Source: Pelobates cultripes
Taxonomy: Eukaryota > Chordata > Amphibia > Anura > Pelobatidae
Reading direction: 5' to 3'
NCBI GenBank assembly: GCA_933207985.1
Contig: OW240916.1
Location: 298,595,582 to 298,659,581 of the forward strand
DNA length: 64,000 bases
The notes under the pieces were generated by a model. That model had not been told where the DNA came from and did not search any database. It was given only the letters and a program-made list of their open reading frames with translations. Position numbers and translations under genes: made by a program. Shown in pieces: positions 33,245 through 45,575 of the stretch; the stretch's first letter is position 1, and each line of letters opens with the position of its first letter.

Positions 33245-34683
33245 CTTATTCAGACTGTCACAGTAGCTACCTATCTTTCAATCTTATGTACACTATATTG
33301 CTTTTTCTATAAACAATACTTATTGTAAAATGACTTGCTATTAAGGACTTCATATAAAATAACTGTATTTACATGGTGAGTGTTCCTTCAAGTTTTATTA
33401 CACATAATAAACTTTAAAAAAAATGAGAAGTAAAATAAGATTAAAGTTAACCTTTTACTACATTTTTATGGCCTGCAAAGGATCATCTCAGAGACATATC
33501 GTATAAGTACCAGGCAAAGAACCAAATGTATTGGATGGCATTTTTGGCTTTCAGAACCTGGTAAGACTCCATGGACTCAAATTTCTACAAAAATAAAGTT
33601 TCTTTACGTATATTGTTCCACTTTATTTTGTAATATCATTGACGCACCTGTACTCTGAAGTCATTTCCCAAATTGTAAATGAAGAGATTTGTTGGCTTCC
33701 ATTCATCATAAACAACTTTACATAAAACATAGCACTTTCTGGTTCAGACATAGACCAGAAATTATCATAATTTTCTCACTAGCTTGGCTAGGATGTTGTT
33801 ATATAGTGTATTGCTCTGTAGAGAAGACATATATGAACTATTTATTCAACTGTTTGTTCAGACACAAAACAAGAATAAATTAATTATAATATATAAAAAG
33901 TGATATTGTTTCCAAAAAGGTCATGTGAATATGTCTCTTTTTTCCACTCAGCAGAAAATAGCCAATGAAATTGCAGTTTGGGGTTTTTCTTCCCTTATAA
34001 TAAAAATTTCACACGTGTTTCCTGTCCAATAGAGTAAATACAGGTAAATATAATATGCAGTTAATAATAATCTTTTATTTGTTACTTGAAAAATATAAGT
34101 GGTGGATAGTTTATTTCTAGCTATCATCTAATATCCGCTATGGAGATATAAACATTTTACTCTGATTACTCATGAACTTCTGAGAAATTTAGGCTAACTG
34201 ATATTCTTAAATGAAGGCCAAGTGGTTTGTATCTACAAAGGTCACGTCTGGAGGTAAACCTGAGACATCCATCGGAAGTAATATATAAACAATTCCCTTC
34301 GACGTCTAACAAAATTAAATATAATTAAATTAAAGGTTCTTGTCATCAGGATGTGCGGGTCAAGTAGGTAGGGTAAGCACAACTATTTAGAGTTTATCTC
34401 AACGTTGGCAGGGCCCCTGCTGATATGTACTGGTTGATCTGGCCTACAATTGGGAGGAGCATAAACAGAGTGACTCTCCTTTTTATTCTTTAGAAAACTA
34501 GAGATCTAGGAATGTGCTTAGTGGCAAATCTGACCACGGGGAAAGTAGATTTCAGATTGAGTTAGTAGGTTACATTCCTTAACTGAACTTTTACTATATC
34601 TCATTTTGATTTTCTCTGTTCTTCCTTATTCATAAAAATATACAGTGTAACTAACTGTGTATCACTTTTCTTTTCTCTCACAG
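33245..34683. other. AT-rich stretch, no gene seen
   Basis: No repeat family recognised. The last 30 bases form a good polypyrimidine tract and AG that could serve the exon candidate that follows. Confidence 0.4.
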
Positions 34684-34775
34684 ATGTTGATTTTCTACTA
34701 ATTAGGGAGGATGTGGAGGAGGAAGATGAATGTATCAGTTTCACAGCAGTGAATCCTATTTCAGACGTTGGATAG
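34684..34775 (+). CDS. Candidate terminal coding exon (weak)
   Basis: Preceded by CTTTTCTTTTCTCTCACAG (34665-34683), a strong 3' splice acceptor. If it is entered in phase 1 (two bases AT complete a split codon), the exon is open for 29 codons and ends with TAG at 34773-34775. The translated tail is acidic in the middle (REDVEEEDECISF) and ends NPISDVG. An AATAAA lies about 150 bp downstream (near 34929), where a polyadenylation signal would be expected. No other exon was linked to it and I do not recognise the protein. An open stretch of this length after an AG arises by chance fairly often, so treat this as a lead only. Confidence 0.25.
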
Positions 34776-35940
34776 CCTGAACTGTTGAGCCGAAAGTACC
34801 TTGCAAAATATCGCCACTGTGTACGGATTTACCAATTATCCGAGATAGGATGGAAAACAACAACAATTAGAATTTAATAATAGAAATTTTAATCAAACAG
34901 CTACAACTGTACATCCGGTGTGAGAAAAAATAAATATTTCAATTAATTTCGGTTTATATATTATTACTGAAAAGATGAGAAACTCTGTAGACAGTATGAT
35001 ACACTCACATTATCGGAGTAATCCAAGCTCCCCAGTGGGGGAGAGTGTGGGAGTGGGGAGGGGACACGTGGGAAAGGAAATGCCAGGGCACATGGGAATC
35101 AGACAGGAGGGGTCTGCATCCAAAACAGGTGTTCCACCATCAGACCACCATGGATTAGTGAGGATTCATGCCCCTCTGCCTATGTAAAGGTAGGCAAGAG
35201 GGAAGGGAGCAAACAAAAGTTACTTTTTATAAAGATCCCCACAACACCCCTGCAAACATCTTCCACACAGAGCATACACACAGCACTGCAGATAAATGAA
35301 CATCTCCACAAACAGCTGACATTCACATAAAAAGTCCTACAAGCTAACCATTCCATACAGGCAATACCACAAACAACACTACACACAGCCAATATTTACT
35401 CTCACACACTACCACAAACATCATTATATACAGCTGAATCCTAATTTCCTTAACATATACAAATGTTACTTTGAACACATAGGGCTGACACCCAAGGGAA
35501 TTTCAAAGTTTTACTTTGGCACATTGCTATTAAAGTTTGCCTACCCTGGGACTTAGACACTGCCTGTTGTAATCATGATTTTTGGTATCCTATCTTTACA
35601 TCACTGTATTGAGAATAATGGACTGGAAAATCAATGAATAAATTAAATGTAAACATTAATGGGGTACATATCAGGAAATACACTGTTTTCCCAAATTTAC
35701 ATTATTTAATACTCAAATATAAAAAAAATGGGCACACTTCCAAAAAGTCATGTTGATAATACATTATTTTGTATGGAAATCTTGAAGGCTTTTAGATCAA
35801 CTGCTTACAAACATTCACAACATGTCGTTATCTCTCTTTAGAGTTGTTTTCTTTTATCACACTGAGGCAGATGTGCTGAGAACACCAAATATTAATACTG
35901 CAATGAAAAAAAAATATTCATTTAATATAACAATATTATT
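34776..35940. other. No supported gene
   Basis: Contains a 70-codon frame (34975-35187) in a locally GC-richer patch without splice context, and a CACA-rich stretch around 35230-35410. Otherwise AT-rich. Confidence 0.4.
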
Positions 35941-35989
35941 CATGTTTTTTAAATTAAATTGTCATCTTGCAGACCGAGATTTGAAAGAT

Positions 35990-36440
35990 TACATGGGGTA
36001 GACCTATTTTCATATCTTGGTCCCCACTAATGCTGGTGGGTAGGGGCCCTATTGTATATAATAAAGTGTGGGACCTATTGTCCCCTCTCCTAGCCAGTGG
36101 GTGGGAGCCCATAATTTCTTATAAATAAAGTAGCCCCTCAGGGTAGCTAGGGATCCCCAATCCTCTAAAATAAAGTCCTTACCTACACCTACTGCCCCTC
36201 ACTACAGCTCTCACAAAGCGTGGGGGAGGGGGGATTTCAATGCTTTGCAATATTACCAAGAACGCTCTGATTGGTTGGTTAATATACCATCCAATCAGAA
36301 CCCTCTGACATCCAAGTCTCATTTCTCGAGACTTGGCTGTGAGAGTGCTCTGATTAGCTGGTGTAGTAACCAACCAATCAGAGAGCGCTTGGTAATAATG
36401 CAAAGTGTGGGAAATAATCCAACGCCTTGCAAAAGCTGTG
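35990..36440. repeat. Dispersed repeat flanking the second LINE, with palindrome
   Basis: GGTGGGTAGGGGCCC-like text resembles 37910-38230 on the other side of the LINE, so one older repeat was probably split by it. 36255-36400 is an imperfect inverted repeat (CTGATTGGTTGG... and CCAACCAATCAGAG) centred on TCTCGAGA. Confidence 0.5.
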
Positions 36441-36446
36441 ATAGTG

Positions 36447-37737
36447 TGGAAATGCCTATTATTATTATAATTATTATTATATTTATATAGTGCCAACAAA
36501 TTCCACAGCGCTTTACATTGGGTGGACTAACAAACATGTAATTGTAACGAGACAAGTTTGACACACAGAAACAGAGGGGTTTAGGGCCCTGCTCAATGAG
36601 ATTACATGCTAGAGGGAGTGGGGTAAAGTGACACAATAGATAAGAGAAGTATTGGAGAAGTAGATTGGTAGAATAGTATTCAATGAAGACTTAGTGTGTT
36701 TTTTTTTGGAGCCATTAATAGTTTAATTGATATGCTTTTTTGAAAAAGTGAGCTTTTAATGATTTTTTGAAGTAGTGGAGACTAGGTGAGCATCTAATGC
36801 AAAAGGGAAGGGAGTTCCACAGGAACGGTGCAGCCCTAGAGAAGTTTTGGATACGAGCATCAGAGGTGGGAATACAAACAGGGGATAGACGCAGGTCTTC
36901 AGCAGAGCGTAGGAGCCTAGACAGGGAGGATAGATAGGTGTGAGTAGCATTATGTAGAGATTTGAAAGCAAGAACCAGAATTTTATATTGAGCCCTATAT
37001 CTTACTGGAAGCCAATGCAAGGACTGAGAGAGTGGTGAGGCTTGGAAGGTACGGGAGGACAGGAAGATGAGCCTTGCCGCCGCATTCATTATAGACTGCA
37101 ATGGGGCAAGTTGGGAGCACGTAAGACCAGTGAGAGACGACAGTGACATGGACCAGCACCTTAGCCGCATCTGGTGTTAAGTAGGGGCGGATGCGCGCAA
37201 TGTTTTTGAGATGGAGGCGGCAGGATTTAGCGATAGACTGGATATGAGGGGTGAAGGAAAGGTCGGAGTCAAAGAGAACACCTAGGCAATGATCCTCTGT
37301 GGTGGAGCTGATGATAGCACCATTAATGTGGAAGGAGACAGAAACGGAAGTAGCAACACTTGAGGGAGGAAGTTCTGTTTTGGACAAGTTGAGTTTAAGG
37401 AAGTGGGCAACCATCCACTTAGAAATAGCAGAGAGGCAGTCAGAGACACTAGTCAAGAGAGGCGGGGAGAGATCATCGGAGAACAGGTTGAATTGTGTGT
37501 CATCTGTATAGAAGTGATATTGGAAGCCAAAGGACCTGATGAGTTTACCAAGGGAGGTAGTATAGATCGAGAACAGTAGGGGACCAAGAACTGAACCTTG
37601 GGGGACACCAACAGAGAGAGTTTGTGAGGAAGAGGCAGAGCCAGAGAAAGAAATGCTAAAAGAGCGCTGGGTGAAGTAGGAGGAGCACCAGGAGAGAGCA
37701 ATATCTCGTAGACTGAGATTACGGAGGATGAGAAGAA
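36447..37737 (-). pseudogene. L2-like LINE, 3' half including reverse transcriptase end
   Basis: Minus strand, three overlapping open frames in N-to-C order. 37701-37453 covers the RT palm and, once the frame is corrected, FYTDD at 37499-37513 (the usual YADD with Ala to Thr). 37456-36995 covers the thumb with [19 protein letters not shown] and [20 protein letters not shown]. 37170-36715 covers the C-terminal domain with [20 protein letters not shown] and RAAPFLWNSLPFCIRCSPSL, ending in AY before the stop at 36715. Below it lie a 3' untranslated region with TTTATATAGTGCCAACAAAT and a tail of (ATT)n repeats at 36447-36482. At least two frameshifts make it a pseudogene, but it is much better preserved than the 860-2745 copy of the same family. 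Confidence 0.85.
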
Positions 37738-38360
37738 GCTCTTGATGACCTATAAAAGGGCTTTCCCCGCTAGGAGTTTGGTCCTTTTTTAATTTTGGAT
37801 TTTTTTTTTTGGGGGGGGGGGCTTTTTCAGGGCACGCCTATTATTAGCGTGAGTGTGGGTAGGTAGAAACTTTATTTTAATTGGCTGGTTGGAGGATTGG
37901 GACACCTAGCCACCTGGGAGGGGTTACTATTATTTATGGGAGTGGATAATGGCATGGAATGTCAACCCCCTCTATTCTATAATAAAAAGGTCCCCAACAT
38001 AGTGGAATGACTATAGGTGCCCCACTAATTTCTTTATAAATACTAGACACCCACCAGCATGGGTGGGGGCTTGGAGGTGTGACACAAGGTCCCCCCCTTG
38101 TTACAAATATTAGGGTCCTCAAGCATGGATGGGTGCCAGGGGAGAGGACAATAGCCCCCCTTTAAAATTAAAAGTAGCACTACCCAATGCCCACGGGTGG
38201 GTACACAGGGGACTATGTGCCCTCATTTTGTCACAGGCTATATCCCCATGGGATGGTGCCTTTTCTAGTGACTGGGTAGAAATGACTATTTTTATTGTTT
38301 AGCAGAGACCTCCATTATAGTAATATGGTGGTCTTATTGATTTTTTTTATTTATTACTTT
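37738..38360. repeat. GC-richer dispersed repeat, right part
   Basis: Recurring CCCACCNGNGGGTG motifs (CACCAGCATGGGTGGGGG, CCCACGGGTGGGTACAC) with GGGGGGGGGG at 37810-37820. It is the continuation of 35990-36440. Confidence 0.45.
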
Positions 38361-39670
38361 TTTTTACTTACTTTATGTTGCAGCTGGTTAACAAGTGCTG
38401 GCCAGCTGCCACATAATTAACCGTCGTGCTTTGGAGGGTTTGTCACTGTTTGCAAGGTGAGTTGCACTCAGTGACAGAGGCTGACGTGACAGCCAGGCTT
38501 ATGGCGATATAAAAATGGAAATTTCAGTTTTCATTTAATGCATGTGTTCATATCACTACTCAAATTCCATGTTATGTGTAAATTCAGTATTTTAATTCCT
38601 GCAGGAAACAGGCGCTGATGACTTAAGGAGAAACTATATAAAAAAAAAAAAATTTCTGCAGAATTTATTATCTTAATTCTTATTCAAAATCTGGACAACT
38701 CACATTCGGCATATCAAACAAAGTAATTGTCCAGGTGATTTGCTTTCCCCTATTTTTAAAACTCTGAACTTTATAAAAAATAAAAATCTTAGTTGTGTAA
38801 GAAAAACATTTAAATGAAAGAGTAACAGCAGCTGTTAAATAGTTTGAGGATTCTACGGATATGACTTCATTGCCCATCTGTGACTGTTCCACCAGGATCA
38901 CACAGATTTTTAAGATTAAAAACTTTTAACAGCTGGATACAGTTGTCATGCCGCTGTATGTGATGCTTAAGGTATAATTGTCTTGGTAATATGGTTGCTG
39001 ATTTAAAAACAACTGCACAGCTTTCAAGTTCATGTAACTGTTGCAAAACAGCGAGGGGAAAAAAGTACAAGAGGAAATAAAAAAAAAAAATACAGATCTG
39101 TAACTGTTAAAAGGAATTATCACCATGTTAAAAATATTAATAAATAGATCCAATATGAAATCTAAATTGCTCTTTCCTTGACAGAATTTCAAGCTACCTA
39201 AAAAAACATTTTCTAAACCTTTGAGTGCTCGCAGGCATGTCTTTTTTATCTGCCACTGTTAGAAGACAAAAACACAATAGCCTGTTATGACCACTATTTG
39301 ATCAGAGAGAGAAAACATTGAGGCAATTCAGAACCCTTCTAAATAGGAATTACTCATTAGACTGTGAATTGTTGTTTATTTAAACCAGAATTTAAAAGGT
39401 TAGGCTAAAACATCTAGTCTAAAAAAGTTCTTAAATTCCTCCATTTTTCCAAAGTTGTCATCTTGGCCCAAACGTTTTCAGTTTGTTTTCAGTTCACCAT
39501 AATTTACTTATTAAACCTTTTAGTGACTCCACCGGTTGTGTAATAAAACACCATACTAATTCAAGTATTGATTTTGAGATATAATGGATTCAGAAATGAT
39601 GATTCAAGGGAGGCTTTATTGATGACAAGCTCCCTATGACATTGTTGGTATACTGATCCAGGCCCCATTT
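38361..39670. other. AT-rich stretch, no gene seen
   Basis: No repeat family or convincing reading frame. Confidence 0.4.
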
Positions 39671-39675
39671 TAACA

Positions 39676-40130
39676 TTTTTGATTAAGCTTTTCAAATGAT
39701 TCAATATTATTATTTTTTATTATACACGTTTTTTTATTTTATTATTTAATATTTTTGGCTACATTTTTAAAATATTTTTTTCTAAATATAAAAAAATCTA
39801 TCTATTATCTATCTATCTATCTACCTATATATCTGTCTGCCTGTCTATTTATCTGTCTGTCCATCCATCTGTCTGTTTGTCTGTCTGTCTATCTATCTAT
39901 TTATCAATCTATCTATCCTTTTAAAATGATTTTATATATGTATAAAATAATTTAAAAACTTTTTTTTTAATTATTAAATCATTTGAAAAGCTTATTCAAG
40001 AATATTATATCAAGGTCAATGTAACGACAGTGTTTCTCATTTCTTTTCTCTATTGTATTATTTTACTATCTTAATTTTAGATAGACAAATGGAGGGCAGA
40101 TTGATGTCCAGATGGACAGATGGATGAACG
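39676..40130. repeat. Fold-back arms and first copy of a local duplication
   Basis: GATTAAGCTTTTCAAATGAT (39682) and ATCATTTGAAAAGCTTATTC (39986) are inverted arms around a tetranucleotide array. From 39974 to 40130 the right arm and flank are repeated at 41866-42021. The arms are related to those at 32150-32325. Confidence 0.65.
39797..39917. repeat. (TCTA)n/(TCTG)n microsatellite
   Basis: Mixed ATCT and GTCT tetranucleotide units. It gives a Tyr/Leu/Ser-rich open frame (39755-39955) that is not a gene. Confidence 0.9.
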
Positions 40131-40165
40131 TGTAGACGACTGGGTGGGTGGAAGTCTCTATGGTT

Positions 40166-40442
40166 GCACAAAGTAATGCAAGAGGAAAAAACTCACAGGC
40201 ACTCCAACTTCAAGCCGCAGGCAGATTTATTATGACAGAATGCAATGCAACGTTTCGACCGGAAAGGTCGAAACGTTGCGTTGCATTCTGTCATAATAAA
40301 TCTGCCTGCGGCTTGAAGTTGGAGTGCCTGTGAGTTTTTCCTCTTGGATTATTGTACTGGGATTGCTGGTCCTGCTCTGGAGCACCCTTGGCCGTTGGGA
40401 TTGGGTGCGGTTCTCATCACTTACTCTGCACAAAGTAATGCA
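40166..40442 (+). mobile_element. Palindromic element with 15-bp target duplication
   Basis: The element is 40181-40427, flanked by the exact 15-bp duplication GCACAAAGTAATGCA (40166-40180 and 40428-40442). Positions 40182-40260 and 40266-40344 are inverted copies with one mismatch and one indel, separated by GGAAA. The unique tail is 40345-40427. At the centre the right arm begins GGTCGAAACGTTGCG, which resembles the 3' half of a hammerhead (stem II strand, GAAA, self-complementary AACGTT). A long target duplication with a fold-back 5' end fits a target-primed retroelement of the Penelope/retrozyme kind. Confidence 0.75.
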
Positions 40443-41865
40443 GGCTCGCCATGCTTTGCTTCTCATTGTTCCTTCTTCCAGATACTATGGCACTGAAGTT
40501 GTGTGCTTTCTGTCTGAATTAAAATGTTAATTAACTAATGGGACTATTGACTATTACTTTTTATATGGACATTGCTGCTTACCAAACTTTGAATGTTATT
40601 ATTCCTATGGCATCATTCTGCTCTCTACCAAGAAGATGTTCACCTTAAGGTTTATCTAAAATAGTAAAAATGGCTGGAGAGGCACTGAGGGATATTTTTT
40701 CTTTATGACATCATACGTTCCCTAGAATGTGAATATATGCAAGAAATTCTTTAAGCACCAATGCCGGGGAACTCCTTCAATGAAGAAAGGATGTGCTGAG
40801 GATATTTAATAAACCTATTTTCAATTGTTTATTGCTAACTTCCCTGTGTGTATCCTCACTAGTCCATGGAGGGGTCACCCTTCTAATATTTCAACAGTAA
40901 AAGTAAGGCAAGGAAGCTGGAAAAACAAATAGTAACTTCCTCCTGTGTTACCAAAGAAACAAAAGACTGATTTAATTGATCGTGTGCTCTAAATAATTGT
41001 CTGACATTATTATTCCTAGAACCAGAACAGAAGAACTTAAGCCTTTGTTCATTTCCCTTTCGTATATTTTGTTGCAGAAACTGCTCAACATTTGGATCTG
41101 ATTTATGTGTAAGGAAATCATTCACTAACTACCCTTTCATTAAGTTTAACCAATACTGTACTAAGTCGTTTTAGATCATCAATCAAAAACAATCAAGACG
41201 AAAACAGTCATATGTTCATCATTTTCTGCCATTTCCTCTTCCATCTGCTTCCATTCCAGCATCTTGTCGAGCTCCGAGGGACAACGAACATGAAACCACT
41301 AATGTGTAATGAATTTCCAAAACATGGCTTTTGATACCTCCTATGTGTATATTCGCTCTAATGATGAGTGTATGTAATGCCTGCTGTAGTCTTAACAAAA
41401 CAAACACACACACACAAAAACACACACATATATATTTATACAGGGCTCAAAATGTAATGACCAACACTGCTAGATTGGTCTAAAAGCTCTCTAGATTGTA
41501 AGTTGGTTTCAGCAGACCGCACTTCACCTACCGTTCCTCTATGTCAAACATGTTTTGTTTATATGTTTGCCTATTGTACAGTGCTGCGATATCAATAATT
41601 GTATTTGCCAATGTCAACCTTCGGTAATGGGACTTCTGAGAATGGACAGGGTAGCTTCACACATAGCTACTACTTCCCATAAATCAGTCTTGCAGCATAT
41701 GACAATATGACATATCCTAGCATTTGGGTACACGCTAGAATGCCTGGTGCAGTGGCCTGTAAAATACATGTCATTTGTAGTCTTTACCACTATGAGACTC
41801 AGAAAAAGTAAAAGAGAAAAAAAAACATAACTATCCTTGATATATTTATACAAATATATATATAT
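40443..41865. other. AT-rich stretch, no gene seen
   Basis: A CA run at 41402-41430 is the only simple feature. No gene. Confidence 0.4.
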
Positions 41866-42021
41866 TATTAAATCATTTGAAAAGCTTATTCAAGAAAATT
41901 ATATCAAGGTCAATGTAACGACAATGTTTCTCATTTCTTTTCTCTATTGTATTATTACAATATCTTAATTTTAGATAGACAAATGGAGGGCAGATTGATG
42001 TTCAGATGGACAGATGGATGA
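41866..42021. repeat. Second copy of the local duplication
   Basis: About 155 bp nearly identical to 39974-40130, starting TATTAAATCATTTGAAAAGC. It begins inside the fold-back right arm and ends just before the Tc1 element. Confidence 0.8.
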
Positions 42022-42063
42022 ATATATATACATACTCACTGTCTGGCCAAAAAAATATATATA

Positions 42064-42990
42064 CATATACACTGACTGGCCAAAAAAAAAGTCACAACTC
42101 TAATATTTCGCTGGTCCACTTTTAGCTTTTATTACGGCACACATTCTCTGTGGCATTGTTTCAGTACGTTTCTGCAATGTCACAAGATTTATTTCCATCC
42201 AGTGTTGCATTAATTTTTCACCAAGATCTTGTATTGATGGTGGGAAAGTCGGGCCCCTGCGCAAAGCCTTCTCCAGCACATCCCAAAGATTCTCAATGGG
42301 GTTAAGGTCTGGACTCTGTGGTGGCCAAGCCATGTGTGAAAATGATATCTCATGCTCCCTCTACCACTCTTTCACAATTTGAGCCCAATGAATCCTGGCA
42401 TTGTCATCTTGGAATATGCCTGTGCTATCAGGGAAGAAAAAATCCATTGATGGAATATCCTGGTCATTCAGTATATTCAGGTAGTCAGCTGACCTTATTC
42501 TTCAGGCACATCATGTTGTTGAACCTAGACCTGATCAACTGCAGCAACCCCAGATCATAGCACTGCCCTCACAGGCTTGTACAGTAGACACTAGGCATGA
42601 TTGGTTCATCACTTCATCTGCTTCTCTTCTTATGCTGATGCGCCCATCATTGTGGTTCCCCACTATCCTTCCAGTTTTTAATAATGCATTAGACAGTTCT
42701 TAACCCAATTTTAGTACTTTCTGTAATTTCCTTAGATGTTTTCTCTTCTTGATGCATGCCAATGATTTGACCCTTCTTAAACAGACTAACATCTTTTCCA
42801 CGACCACGTGATGTGTCTTTCGACATGGTTGTTTAAGAAATGAGAAGCTACTCATTGCATCAATTGGGGTTAAATAACTGCCAGCTGAAAGATAATCGCC
42901 CATGCAGTAACTATCCAATAGGAGGCTCTTACCTATTTGCTTAGTGAAATCCAGGTGGCGACTTTTTTTTGGCCAGGCAGTGTGTATGTA
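42064..42990 (-). mobile_element. Tc1/mariner-type transposon, internally deleted
   Basis: Terminal inverted repeats CACTGACTGGCCAAAAAAAA (42068) and TTTTTTTTGGCCAGGCAGTG (42963-42982), with TA-rich flanks, enclose a minus-strand transposase remnant. A partial second end copy CACTGTCTGGCCAAAAAAAT lies just upstream at 42037. About 920 bp, so shorter than the 1.3-1.6 kb of intact Tc1 elements. Confidence 0.85.
42100..42826 (-). pseudogene. Tc1-like transposase pseudogene
   Basis: A DDE/D-type cut-and-paste transposase. The ATG is at 42826-42824, followed by SKDTSRGRGKDVSLFKKGQI, the N-terminal helix-turn-helix region. After about 55 codons an in-frame stop appears and the central part is missing. 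The 3' part (42333-42100) has [20 protein letters not shown], where the Glu of PIENLW is the third catalytic acid, and continues to the C-terminal KSGPAKY before the stop. Compared with about 340 codons in intact relatives only about 240 codons' worth of DNA remains, with several stops. It cannot be functional. Confidence 0.85.
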
Positions 42991-43010
42991 TGTATATAAA
43001 TATATATATA

Positions 43011-43042
43011 AAGCGAGAGAGAGAGAGAGAAAGAAAGAGAGA
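43011..43042. repeat. (GA)n microsatellite
   Basis: GAGA-rich run with AAAG interruptions just outside the Tc1 element. Confidence 0.85.
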
Positions 43043-45115
43043 AACATACAATTATTTTCAATACATAAACCTTGATACAGAAGAAGATAGTCAGCAATTC
43101 TCAAATGTGATAGATACACAAGGTGTTAGGGTGACATTGTACATTGTGCAAGAACATGCACAGATTTTAGTTTAATTGAATGTGACTATGTGAGATATTG
43201 AATCCTTCAGACTGACTATCACTAGGAGTCAAGTTTGAGATGATATATTATAAAATATTTTTAAACCCTTGGCAAAAAAAAAGCCTTCTGGTGTTTTCAT
43301 CTAACTATTTTATACCATGCCACAAAACGTATTCATTTTATATAGCCTATACTTTAACATCAATATAGCAAAAGACTAAATGCATGTCAGCGGATCCAAA
43401 CAATGATCATTAAATGGAAGCATAATTCCATGTTATGGAAAATAATAGGAAGTTATGAGAGCAACAAAGTATTATAAATAATTGTAGAAGTGCAGATGTT
43501 TCAGCAGAGCATATTGAATGCATAAACTAGATATCCCTTAAGTGTATTCCTCTGGTGTATTTTAATATTGGAGTCATATAAATGTAAACAGAGGAATTCT
43601 TGTTTAGTCTCCATTTTTTAATAAAGTGTGTTATTTAATTTTGTCTAACACAAAAATTACAGGATGTGAGGGTAGGACAATTTTAAATAGGTTATCTAAT
43701 GTAAATTAAGATATCGCGTGTGTGACCATGTAAAAATCCGTCAGTGGCACATATTGCCCAAGGCCGACCAGATAATTTATAAATACTGAAAATTGGCCTT
43801 GTTCGCGCCTTAGATAGAGAGCTAAAATCCTGATGAATGTCTCATTATTTCTTTTTAAAAAAAGCTTAGCTCATGTAACCTCCTGTAGGAATCCTACAAA
43901 GTTGAAATTAGAGTTCCCACAATAAAAATAAATAAATAAATTTTTTAAAAATCATATATCAAGTAGTTTCTTCAGCTCGGGGGAAAAATTCTCACTAAAA
44001 TTTCACATATAGGAAATGACCTGCAGGGAAAAACATATAACTCCCACCATCTCAAAACATAAGTCTTAACATGGTAAACTACAATAACAATACGATAAAA
44101 CAATCAGTCAGATTGTGTTACAATTGAAAACCCAACGGCTGTAAAATCGTGAAGTCTGAGCAGTGGACCATAGTTTCTTTTTTTAATTCCTCATATCATA
44201 CTGTGCTAATAGCTTTATGGAAATCCTTGATTAGTCTTTGTCTCATCTGTAAAGAACAACAATATTCAAATTGCCATTTGATTGGGATAAGATCTGTAAT
44301 TTCTTTTATTTAGGTAGAACTAACTAAAGCAGCAAGATATGGTAAAAGCATGAAAGAAAGTCACACGTTTGCACACACAAAGACAAACACAAAGACAAAC
44401 ACATAGACACACAAAGACATACACATAAAGGCACACTTTCACATATGCAAAGACTCTTGCCAGTTTTGTACAACCGTAAGAATGTTACGTTTGTTTCCGT
44501 AGTGAACCGGAATTTCCTGGAAACATCTCATACTTCTACAGTTCAATACTCATGACAAAACTAACCCAATAATACGGCATACATGCTAATTACCATTCAA
44601 GATCGTTTTGTATTTATTTAATCAGTGCTTTCAATGGTATTCCAATGCACATTAAAATATAGAACAACAGGCCATTTATATCTATTAACATAGTTATATA
44701 AAGTGTTAAAGGAAACCTAATAAGTAGGATGGCATCTGCCATAAACAGTATGGTAGCTGGATTCAGTATCCTTTATTTCCACGGTATGAATTGCTATCTT
44801 TCACATTCTTTCCAATCGAACATACACCCCATCCATTCCTGCTCATACCATCTCTGAACTTGCCACCACTCTCACGGTGGGTTTTTAAGTAATTCTCCAC
44901 CATTAGCTAGTGATATTCCAAAATAATATTAAAGTTCTTTACTGACCAATAAAATGGAAAGCAAAATGGCTCTCGTTTAAAATATATTTCAAAAGGTGAA
45001 TAATGTGACTTCATAAAACCAACCCTCCAGAATCTTAATTCCTTTATTCCCTGTTCTCCAACTGTTGAACTGGAAAGAAAAATAGATATATCTGATTAAG
45101 GGGTTATTTACCAGT
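43043..45115. other. AT-rich stretch, no gene seen
   Basis: Two kilobases with no convincing frame, repeat family or splice context. Confidence 0.4.
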
Positions 45116-45575
45116 GTTATATACTAGATTTGGAAATTTGATTTTATCCGAATTGAAAGTCAGCTGAATTTGAGTTGAATTTTCTAATTTTGAACCAAAC
45201 TTCACGAGATTTCAGAAGAATCTAAATTTGAGAATCAACCAACTAGCACGGAAGCCAAGCTGTTTCAGTTCACTCCGAATTTGGAATTTGTTTTGTTGTG
45301 CTTTCTGCTCGTAATCACTGCCATTTAACACCCATTTTGAATCACTAATTTACACTTTTTGACAGTTGTGTTTTTTTGACATCTGTAGTCACTTTTCTTC
45401 ATTCAGTTTAGGGCTTCCCTGACAATATTCGGATAAAGGTGATTTTTTTCAATCCGAACAAAAATTTTCAAACCAAACCAAAAATGTTTAGATCGAAATT
45501 CTTCCGAATTGAGAACGTTTGAAAATCCAAACTGAATCAATGACAACATTTTCCCCATGCACAAGTCTATTATAA
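45116..45575. repeat. CCGAA-type dispersed repeat, AT-rich subfamily
   Basis: Alternating CCGAATTGAA, TTTGAACCAAAC and GAATTTGG motifs. It ends with ACATTTTCCCCATGCACAAG (45548-45567), comparable to the end of the blocks at 15707 and 28595. Confidence 0.5.

Noticed and set aside
34975..35187. 70-codon Gly/Ser/His-rich frame
   Set aside because: No splice acceptor, and the composition follows a local GC-rich patch.
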